A DNA stretch of 64,000 bases from an uncultured Clostridia bacterium (GTDB taxonomy: Bacteria; Bacillota; Clostridia; Lachnospirales; CAG-274): NCBI GenBank assembly GCA_944384195.1, contig CALWSK010000005.1, positions 1 to 64,000 of the forward strand, given 5' to 3'. Of this stretch, positions 56,144 to 64,000 are shown piece after piece (position 1 is the first letter of the stretch; each line of letters opens with the position of its first letter). The notes under the pieces were generated by a model. The model was not told the DNA's origin and did not search any database. It was given only the letters and a program-made list of their open reading frames with translations. The translations under genes and the position numbers were made by a program.

Positions 56144-58150
56144 CTATTTCATTTCTATAGTATGATATTCGTCTCTAAATGTATGATACGGAGAATCACT
56201 TCTATATACTGTATCCATATTTAAAGATTCGCCATTAAATATGTTAAGATTTTTTCTTTGATATATAGGCATAATAACTGCATTTTCCATAATAAGATCA
56301 AGCTCTTTAGCTACAAGTTCTTTTCTCTTTTCAAGGTCTAATGTAGTAGCAACTTCATCTAAAAGAGCATCAACTTCTGGGCTTTTTAGCTTAAAGTAAT
56401 TAGAACCTGAACCATTAGCAGATGAGCTATGATAAATTTGTTTTAAATCCGCATTATTTTGATTACTCCAAGCAAGCGCAAACATATCTAAATCTCCAGA
56501 AGCTATCCTATCAGATAATACATTAAATTGTAAGTCAGATACTATAAATTCTGCTCCTAGCTCTTCCATATCATTTTTCATTTGAGAGAATATACCTGCT
56601 GTAGGGTGGTTTTTAAGGTCACCAACTCCAACTTCTACTTTAAGTTGTTCTCCTTTAGCATTTACAAGTTTTCCATTAGCATCTTTTTTATATCCTGCTT
56701 TTTCAAAATATTCTAAAGCTTTTGCTTTATCATATGTGTAATAAGCTTTAGCATCTTGTGGATATTCGGCAAGAGTGCTAGTTAAAGGACGTTCTAATAT
56801 TTCTGCTAAATCTCCATAGTAAGATTTAATAGCCGGCTCTCTGTTCATAAGATGCATAAGTCCTTTTCTTACATTAATATCTGGTATTCTCTCAGAATTT
56901 ATACCAATATAACCAAAACCATTATTATCTGTTAGATTATATTCTATGCTTTCTTTTTCAAGTCTTGACATAATTTCTTTGCTAGGAGATGGATCAGATA
57001 TATCCATTTCACCTTTAGCAACAACATCTACCTTATTATTTTCCGATACAACTTGGAATTTTAAGTTAGGAGTTTTAGGAGCTCCTTTAAAATAATTAGG
57101 ATTTGCTTCTAAGCTAACAATGTTGTTGTCAAAGCTTTTAAACATGTAAGGTCCACAACCCATAGGAGCATTATTTCTAGACTTAGGAACTGTCATATCA
57201 CCTTTTTTAAATTTTGTACCATCATCTGCTACGCCATAATAATGTCTTGGTAATATGGCATCTGTAGCAAGCTCTCTATCTGCAACTATATTAACACCAT
57301 TTAAAAGAACAGTACAAGTAAGATCGTCTACCCTTTTAATACCTTTAATTTCTGTAACACCAACTCCATCAGAAAGATTAGCATTTATATAAGATTTTTT
57401 AAGCTCTTCAAATTTTGCGCTTTTAGCTTTTTCTGGCATATCCTCATCAGCTTTATTTATTTCTAAAAGCTTAGCACGTACTTGTTTATCAAAATCACTA
57501 GCTGATTCATTAATTCCAAGTCCTAAAGAAGCATTAAGATCTGCTGGAGTACTTTTTGCTATTTGTTCGTCTGTATATTTTTCTATATAAGCATTAATAT
57601 CTGCTTCGGATAAGTTTTCAGATTGAGTTTTAAATTCTTCTATTTTTTTAGCATAATCTGGAGAGTCATAATAATACTCTTTAAGTCCATCTATGTTTAA
57701 TGTATTAAATGTGCTTATACCGTCATATGCTGGATCTGCTTTAACATATAAACCAAAAATATAATCATCTATAGTAACAGGTGTTCCATCAGAAAAAGTT
57801 AAACCATCTTTCAACTTAATTGTATATTCAACCTGAACTGTATTACCAGCATCATCTTTTATTTCTTTATATGAAATATTTCCTGCATTATCTACAAGCT
57901 GGTTGTTATCATCTAAACTAGAAACAGAGGCAAAAACAGGTCCAAATGCATAACTATCAAAAGCACTAGAATAAAAAAGTGGATTAAATATTCCATTAAA
58001 TTCTGTACTAGATACTACTATTGTGTCATAAGTAGAATTACTTTGTGCTGTTTGACCTTGTTCTGTGCTAGAAGAACCAGAACCACAAGCCACAAGGGAT
58101 AAAGTCATAGTCCCAATAAGTGCCATTGCTAAGAATTTTTTAAATTTCAA
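56144..58150 (-). CDS. oppA: Oligopeptide-binding lipoprotein OppA
   Basis: A 668-residue solute-binding protein (SBP_bac_5). The lipoprotein signal is residues 1-22 with lipobox LVAC, then a Ser/Gln linker. The domain is larger than standard OppA (about 540 residues) because of a helical insert near 150-255 (YAKKIEEFKTQ, EKAKSAKFEELKKS). The start is TTG 58150: AGGAGG precedes it by 8 bases, the first TTG in the frame is too close, and the signal peptide begins right there. A perfect consensus promoter drives the operon. Confidence 0.9.
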   Translation of the reverse strand: MKFKKFLAMALIGTMTLSLVACGSGSSSTEQGQTAQSNSTYDTIVVSSTEFNGIFNPLFYSSAFDSYAFGPVFASVSSLDDNNQLVDNAGNISYKEIKDDAGNTVQVEYTIKLKDGLTFSDGTPVTIDDYIFGLYVKADPAYDGISTFNTLNIDGLKEYYYDSPDYAKKIEEFKTQSENLSEADINAYIEKYTDEQIAKSTPADLNASLGLGINESASDFDKQVRAKLLEINKADEDMPEKAKSAKFEELKKSYINANLSDGVGVTEIKGIKRVDDLTCTVLLNGVNIVADRELATDAILPRHYYGVADDGTKFKKGDMTVPKSRNNAPMGCGPYMFKSFDNNIVSLEANPNYFKGAPKTPNLKFQVVSENNKVDVVAKGEMDISDPSPSKEIMSRLEKESIEYNLTDNNGFGYIGINSERIPDINVRKGLMHLMNREPAIKSYYGDLAEILERPLTSTLAEYPQDAKAYYTYDKAKALEYFEKAGYKKDANGKLVNAKGEQLKVEVGVGDLKNHPTAGIFSQMKNDMEELGAEFIVSDLQFNVLSDRIASGDLDMFALAWSNQNNADLKQIYHSSSANGSGSNYFKLKSPEVDALLDEVATTLDLEKRKELVAKELDLIMENAVIMPIYQRKNLNIFNGESLNMDTVYRSDSPYHTFRDEYHTIEMK

Positions 58151-58249
58151 TTGCAATTCCTCCTCGCCTAGTATAAACATTATTTGATGATTATTAAATT
58201 TTAATGGAATTAAAATAATATTTATACATTAATTTAAAATATAAAGTAG

Positions 58250-58278
58250 ATTATATAATTAAAAAAAAAAATTGTCAA
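58250..58278 (-). promoter_or_regulatory. Consensus sigma-A promoter of oppABCDF
   Basis: On the minus strand TTGACA (58278-58273), 17-base spacer of mostly Ts, TATAAT (58255-58250); both hexamers are perfect. The leader is about 90 bases. Confidence 0.85.
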
Positions 58279-58503
58279 TTAAGTTTATATTATAAGTAAT
58301 ATAACATTAATTAACAATTTTAGCAATTTACACAAAAATTATATATAAAAATTATATAAAAATTATAATGTATATTATATTTAAGAAATATTAATATACA
58401 TTTTTAATATTTTATATGTAATATAGTAAAAAAAATCATAAAATTTATATAAAATTGCAACTCAATTTTATAATCTTTCGTAAAAAATATTTTTTAAATT
58501 TTC
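58279..58503. other. AT-rich intergenic stretch
   Basis: About 225 bases between the opp promoter and the yhbY terminator. It is strongly AT-biased, shows no ORF with a ribosome binding site and no clear structure. It may contain UP elements for the opp promoter. Confidence 0.4.
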
Positions 58504-58558
58504 AAAAATTAATTTTATGCCTAAACTATAGGTAAAATCAAGCATAGAATTAATTTTT
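58504..58558 (-). terminator. Long hairpin terminator of obgE-yhbY
   Basis: A 17-bp stem with one G-U pair, AAAAATTAATTTTATGC (58504-58520) with GCATAGAATTAATTTTT (58542-58558), and a 21-base loop. It follows the yhbY stop on the minus strand by about 56 bases. Confidence 0.65.
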
Positions 58559-58614
58559 TTAATAAAATTGTATATATAATTCTGAATTTTGAATTTGTAT
58601 TTTTAAAAATTTCA

Positions 58615-58908
58615 TTATTTAGGTAAAACTATTGTTGACTTTTCCTTAGATTCTCTATATATTACTATCTTTTTACCTATTATCTGCACTACATCCGATT
58701 TAGTCCTTTCGCTAATAGCTGATGCTATATATTTTATATCTTCCATACAATTATTAAGCACTGTACATTTTACAAGCTCTCTAGCCTCAAGAGCATCATC
58801 TATAGCCTCTATAAGTTCTGGGCTTACCCCGGCTTTTCCTATTTGAAATATAGGCTCTATCTTGTTTGCAAGCCCTTTAAGATATGACCTTTGTTTGCTA
58901 CTTAACAT
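58615..58908 (-). CDS. yhbY: YhbY-type ribosome-associated RNA-binding protein
   Basis: A 97-residue CRM-domain protein. The conserved start MLSSKQRSYLKGLANKIEPIFQIGKAGV and the later GKKIVIYRESKE are typical. It binds ribosomal precursor RNA in ribosome assembly. It begins 9 bases after obgE, a frequent pairing. Confidence 0.92.
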   Translation of the reverse strand: MLSSKQRSYLKGLANKIEPIFQIGKAGVSPELIEAIDDALEARELVKCTVLNNCMEDIKYIASAISERTKSDVVQIIGKKIVIYRESKEKSTIVLPK

Positions 58909-58917
58909 AAACTCCTC

Positions 58918-60219
<1,302 letters not shown>

Positions 60220-60368
60220 TTATTTACATATCTATTGATTATATCATATATAATTTTAAAATTCAACTATTTTTAATTTCATTATTATATTACATTTTTT
60301 TATTTATGTATATACTTTTTTATAATATTTTGATATAATGAAAATAAAATTCAAATGGAGGTATGCTT

Positions 60369-62369
60369 ATGAAAAAATCTATTCCAATTTTTCTTTCTCT
60401 AGCTTTAGGTATATCTTATGCATATCCTTGTTTTGCATCTCCTAAAGCTATCTCTACACAAAATAACGCTAATAATAGCTTTTTATATAACGATGCCACA
60501 TACACTATAGCAAATGAAGCTTCTAAATATAAAAACGGAAGCGTATACTTATTAAACTATAAGGGAGATAAAATAGATTATGAAATTCCAGAAAAAGTTT
60601 ATCTAAATGGACTTTGTTATGAAGTTGTTAAGATAGATGCTTTTGCTTTTGCTAATGCACAAAATACACAAACTATAACTATTCCATCTTCCGTATTAGA
60701 AATATCTAACTTTGCCTTTGCTTCTAGTCCGTCTCTTACAAATATAGAAGTAAAAGATAATATTAATTTTTCTTCCGTAGATGGTGTTTTATTTAGCAAA
60801 GATAAAACTAACCTTATAACATTTCCTACAGCAAAAGTTTTGGATACATATAATATTCCTTTAGGTACAAAAACTATAAAAGAAGGTGCTTTTTTTGAAA
60901 ATAAAAATCTAAAAACATTAATTGCTCCTTCTAGCTTAGAAACTATCGAAAAATACGCTTTTTCAAAAACTTCTTCTCTTAAAGAAATAAAAGATATAAT
61001 AAATGTAAAAACTATAGGCGATTTTGCTTTTGCTAATTCTTCTATAAGCTCTATTTCTCTTTCCGGTAATCTACAATATCTAGGAGAAAGTGCTTTTTAT
61101 GGAAGTAACATATCTTCTATAACTATACCACATAAAATAGGTACAGTACCTAAATATTGTTTCTATGCTTGTTCCTCTTTAAAAGACATTTATTTTTCAG
61201 AAGGAGTTTATAATATAGATAATTACGCTTTTGCTAATTCTTCAGTAAAAAATATTGAATTTTCTAAATCTCTTACATCTATAGGAGAAAAAGCTTTTTT
61301 AAATTGTGATAATCTAAAAGAAATAACCCTTGGTGAAAATATAGAAAAAATATCAAATCAAGCCTTTGAAAATTGTTCAAATCTTGAAAAAATTTCTTTT
61401 AGCAAAAATTTAAGTTCTTTAGGTAATTTAATTTTCAAAGACTGTACTAAATTAACTAATATAGATACTAAAGAAAATATATATTTTACATATGAAAATT
61501 CTATCCTTTATTCTCTTGATAGAACAGAGCTTGTCTATATGTCACCCGATATAAATCAAAGAACATTATCTCTTCCAAAAAATATATCTAAAATAAGAGA
61601 AGATGCACTTACAAATATAGACATAGTAGAAGAGTTTTCTGTAGATAGCAAAAATGAATATTTTTCCGTAGAAAATGGTATTTTATATAATAAAAATAAA
61701 ACAAAACTTATAAGATATCCTTCTGCTAAAGAAACAGTAAACTTTACTTTACCTAAAACTGTTAAAGAAATTGCTCCTTATGCGTTTAAAGATGCCAAAA
61801 AATTAATAGGTATAATAGATGTATCTAATATTTCAAAAATAGCTAATTCTTCCTTTAAAAATACTCCAGAGTTTTCTGGATTTTATATAGAAGGAGGACA
61901 AAATTCTAATTTTTCAGTTATAGACAATATTCTATATAATAAAGACAAAACTACTCTAATAAAAGCACCTTCTTTAAATAACTTAAAAGAATTTAAAATA
62001 CCTAATAGTGTAAAAACTATAGGTTCTTATGCTTTTGAAGATAGCTCTATAGAAACTTTAGATACTAATAATGTAACTAAAATAGAAGGTAATGCCTTTT
62101 TAGATTCTAAACTAAATACTATATCTATGCCTAAAGTAGAAACTATAGGCGTTAGTGCTTTTAGAGGTACTAAGCTTAAGAATTTAGAACTACCTAAAAA
62201 TATCAAAAAAATAGATGATTATGCTTTTGCAGATTGTAAAAATCTTGAAAAAGTAGATATAAAAGCTAATTCATTTGAAAAGTTTAGCCAAACAGTATTT
62301 TACAATAGCAATAATGTAAAAATAACTGTACCAACTTTAAGCTATAAATATTACAAAAAAATATTATAA
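60369..62369 (+). CDS. BspA-like leucine-rich repeat protein
   Basis: A 666-residue secreted protein. Residues 1-23 are a signal peptide (FLSLALGISYAYPCFA). Almost all of the rest is a run of LRR_5 (BspA/TpLRR) repeats, each close to 23 residues, with the pattern AFxxCxxLxxIxIPxxVxxIGxxAF. Examples are NSSVKNIEFSKSLTSIGEKAF, NCDNLKEITLGENIEKI and GTKLKNLELPKNIKKIDDYAF. There is no LPxTG or SLH motif, so it may be released. Such proteins bind host matrix or other cells in gut bacteria. The start is ATG 60369, because GGAGG is seven bases before it; ATG 60363 is too close. Confidence 0.85.
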   Translation: MKKSIPIFLSLALGISYAYPCFASPKAISTQNNANNSFLYNDATYTIANEASKYKNGSVYLLNYKGDKIDYEIPEKVYLNGLCYEVVKIDAFAFANAQNTQTITIPSSVLEISNFAFASSPSLTNIEVKDNINFSSVDGVLFSKDKTNLITFPTAKVLDTYNIPLGTKTIKEGAFFENKNLKTLIAPSSLETIEKYAFSKTSSLKEIKDIINVKTIGDFAFANSSISSISLSGNLQYLGESAFYGSNISSITIPHKIGTVPKYCFYACSSLKDIYFSEGVYNIDNYAFANSSVKNIEFSKSLTSIGEKAFLNCDNLKEITLGENIEKISNQAFENCSNLEKISFSKNLSSLGNLIFKDCTKLTNIDTKENIYFTYENSILYSLDRTELVYMSPDINQRTLSLPKNISKIREDALTNIDIVEEFSVDSKNEYFSVENGILYNKNKTKLIRYPSAKETVNFTLPKTVKEIAPYAFKDAKKLIGIIDVSNISKIANSSFKNTPEFSGFYIEGGQNSNFSVIDNILYNKDKTTLIKAPSLNNLKEFKIPNSVKTIGSYAFEDSSIETLDTNNVTKIEGNAFLDSKLNTISMPKVETIGVSAFRGTKLKNLELPKNIKKIDDYAFADCKNLEKVDIKANSFEKFSQTVFYNSNNVKITVPTLSYKYYKKIL

Positions 62370-62388
62370 TCTATAGGAGATAAATTTT

Positions 62389-62787
62389 ATGAATGTTGTT
62401 TCAAAAGAATTTTTAAAAAATATGCAAAATCTTATAAATAATAGAACAGAAGAAAATACTAAAATTTTTGAAGATTGTCTTAAAAATGAAAAATTCTTAT
62501 GCCCTGTAGTTCTTTTAAATGATGATGCTGAAAAAAAAATAAATGATGAAAATACGAGCGTAGTTAGTTTACAAGATGCTAGCGGAGAATGGTTTTTTGT
62601 GATTTTTACTGATTATGATAAATTTAATGTATTTATAAAAGATAATCCTTTTGTAGATGCAAAAATTGGTTTTCTAGAGCTTCAATATCTACTTACACAT
62701 ATAAATAAAGAAGCTAAAGGAATAGTGCTAAATATAAAAGATGAAGCCTTACTTTTACCAAGAGAAGCTATTTTAGATATAAAATAA
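62389..62787 (+). CDS. SseB-domain protein
   Basis: A 132-residue cytoplasmic protein with the SseB N-terminal pattern: EKFLCPVVLLND, EWFFVIFTDYDKFNVFI, FLELQYLLTHINKEAKGIVLNI. Members are widespread but of unclear role. It follows the BspA-like gene by 19 bases and is likely co-transcribed, with TAGGAGAT before the ATG. The pairing with an LRR protein is not understood. Confidence 0.8.
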   Translation: MNVVSKEFLKNMQNLINNRTEENTKIFEDCLKNEKFLCPVVLLNDDAEKKINDENTSVVSLQDASGEWFFVIFTDYDKFNVFIKDNPFVDAKIGFLELQYLLTHINKEAKGIVLNIKDEALLLPREAILDIK

Positions 62788-62808
62788 AAGGGAGCAATGC
62801 TCCCTTTT
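62786..62808. terminator. Bidirectional terminator
   Basis: A 10-bp stem, AAAAGGGAGC / GCTCCCTTTT, with a 3-base loop, starting inside the stop codon of the SseB-like gene and serving the convergent ABC transporter. Confidence 0.9.
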
Positions 62809-62816
62809 ATTTTAAT

Positions 62817-64000
62817 TTATTTTAAAAATTCATACTGTGACATATAAAGTTTATAATAAGCACCTTTTTTAGCTATTAACTCATTATGTGAACCCTTTTC
62901 TACTATTTGTCCTTTATCTACATATAAAATACAATCGCTATTTTTTATAGTAGATAATCTATGAGCTATTATAAAAGAAGTCCTATTTTGTAAAAGTTTT
63001 TTAAGTCCTTCTTGTAATGCTATCTCTGTTTCTGTATCTATACTAGAAGTAGCTTCATCTAATATCAATATCTTAGGATTTGCAAGTAAAGCTCTAGCAA
63101 AAGATATAAGTTGTTTTTGTCCTGTTGATAACCCTGCTCCTCTTTCCTTTACTACTGTATTATAACCATTTTCCATCTGCATAATAAAGTCGTGAGCACA
63201 TACTGTCTTACTAGCTCTTATTACTTCTTCATCTGTAGCATCTTTATTTCCATATCTTATATTATCCATAATAGTCCCCGAGAATATAAAGCTTTCTTGC
63301 ATCATAACGCCCATTTGCTTTCTTAAAGATTTTATAGTTACATTTTCTATATCTATGCCATCTATATAAATATGCCCAGAGTTTATATTATAAAATCTGC
63401 TAAGTAAATTTACTATTGTAGTTTTTCCAGCTCCCGTAGGGCCTACTATAGCAAAGCTTTGCCCTGATTTTACCTCAAAGCTAATATCTTTTAATACATA
63501 AGCTCCTTCTTCATAGGAAAAACACACTTTGTCAAATACTACATTTCCATCTATTTTAGGCATATCTTTAGCATCTTCTTTATCTTTTATTTCTATAGGT
63601 TCGTCTATAGTTTCAAAAATTCTCTCAAGATAAGAAAGAGAAGTTAAGATAGTATTATAAAAACTTACTATAGTATTTATAGGTGCCCAAAATCTTCCTA
63701 TATAAGAAGTAAAGGCTACTATAGCTCCTGCAGTTAGCATAGTCTTATCATTAATAATAAGATAGACGCTTAGTACATATATAAAAGAAGTGCTAAAAGC
63801 AGAAATATTTTCTACTATAGGTCCTAAAAGAAAGTTATATTTAACAGCCTGCATCCAACTATCTCTATAGTTTCCGCTAAGACGATTAAATATTTTCATA
63901 TTTTCTTCTTCTCTTACAAAAGATTGTGTTATTCTTATACCATTTATACTCTCAGATATATAAGCATTTAAGTTAGACTGTTTATTGCTCGCTTTTTGCC
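62817..64000 (-). CDS. ABC exporter (partial, N-terminus outside window)
   Basis: The C-terminal 394 residues of an ABC-type multidrug/lipid exporter. The reading frame is open to the right edge at 64000, with residues such as NAYISESINGIRITQSFVRE upstream of the ATG at 63899. It has part of the six-helix membrane domain (from about the fourth helix), then the ATPase: Walker A GPTGAGKTT, Q-loop VMMQESFIFSG, signature STGQKQ (an unusual STGQ in place of LSGGQ), Walker B LILDEATSSID, H-loop IAHRLSTIKN. Full-length relatives are 580-620 residues and often paired. Confidence 0.9.
   Translation of the reverse strand, partial: QKASNKQSNLNAYISESINGIRITQSFVREEENMKIFNRLSGNYRDSWMQAVKYNFLLGPIVENISAFSTSFIYVLSVYLIINDKTMLTAGAIVAFTSYIGRFWAPINTIVSFYNTILTSLSYLERIFETIDEPIEIKDKEDAKDMPKIDGNVVFDKVCFSYEEGAYVLKDISFEVKSGQSFAIVGPTGAGKTTIVNLLSRFYNINSGHIYIDGIDIENVTIKSLRKQMGVMMQESFIFSGTIMDNIRYGNKDATDEEVIRASKTVCAHDFIMQMENGYNTVVKERGAGLSTGQKQLISFARALLANPKILILDEATSSIDTETEIALQEGLKKLLQNRTSFIIAHRLSTIKNSDCILYVDKGQIVEKGSHNELIAKKGAYYKLYMSQYEFLK

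Overview
The window comes from a very AT-rich, endospore-forming, motile, monoderm anaerobe of the class Clostridia, most likely a gut member of the Lachnospirales. I cannot fix the genus. The evidence is low GC with A/T-ending codons, Shine-Dalgarno sites of the GAGGTGAT and AAAGGAG type, frequent TTG starts, germination and cortex proteins (CwlD, Csp-type subtilases), chemotaxis proteins, S-layer (SLH) and dockerin modules, and host-associated functions (M60 mucin-type peptidase, BspA-like leucine-rich repeats, a relative of bile-acid 7-alpha-hydroxysteroid dehydrogenase). No insertion sequence, prophage, tRNA gene or CRISPR array is visible.

Layout. The left edge (1-142, minus strand) holds a consensus promoter and a boxA-like leader that look like the start of an rRNA operon lying outside the window. 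From 338 to 9.3 kb are a giant FliK/DUF6240-like protein behind a sigma-D-type promoter, a small anchored protein, addA without addB, a 58-codon Cys-rich ORF and an anchored LRR protein. From 9.5 to 15.6 kb a surface pair is co-oriented: an M60 peptidase with a dockerin, and an SLH protein with a cohesin-like N-terminus. From 15.8 to 25.2 kb come a propeller/coiled-coil protein coupled to cwlD, the 7-alpha-HSDH-like SDR, cdaA-cdaR (c-di-AMP synthesis), and an ABC-F / mnmM / HAD / alpha-beta hydrolase run. From 25.3 to 29.9 kb a Cys-rich spore-coat-like gene stands opposite a fused double Csp-like subtilase. From 29.9 to 40.7 kb, mostly minus strand, are a poly-HAMP chemoreceptor, a TolC-like protein, VanW, a YvlB/DUF4097-like protein, a GH18 hydrolase with a sigma-D-type promoter, asnS and nrdR. 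From 41 to 49.4 kb are an SpoVD-like PBP, an Abi_2 HEPN gene preceded by its own promoter and a short structured RNA (AbiF-RNA type), and the scr sucrose locus. The rest holds DUF951, mscS, a C26 amidotransferase, cheC, the oppABCDF operon, yhbY-obgE, a BspA-like LRR protein, an SseB-like protein and the 3' part of an ABC exporter.

How genes may work together. Sucrose enters through ScrA, is cleaved by ScrB, and its fructose is phosphorylated by ScrK, under the divergent LacI-type ScrR. Peptide uptake runs through OppABCDF, with a strong hairpin after oppA that probably sets protein ratios. CdaA and CdaR make and tune c-di-AMP. CwlD and the fused subtilase belong to cortex and germination biology. 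The most notable elements are the AbiF-type RNA/HEPN module, the putative cohesin/dockerin protease pair, the double subtilase with both catalytic triads intact, and the 7-alpha-HSDH-like enzyme beside germination genes.
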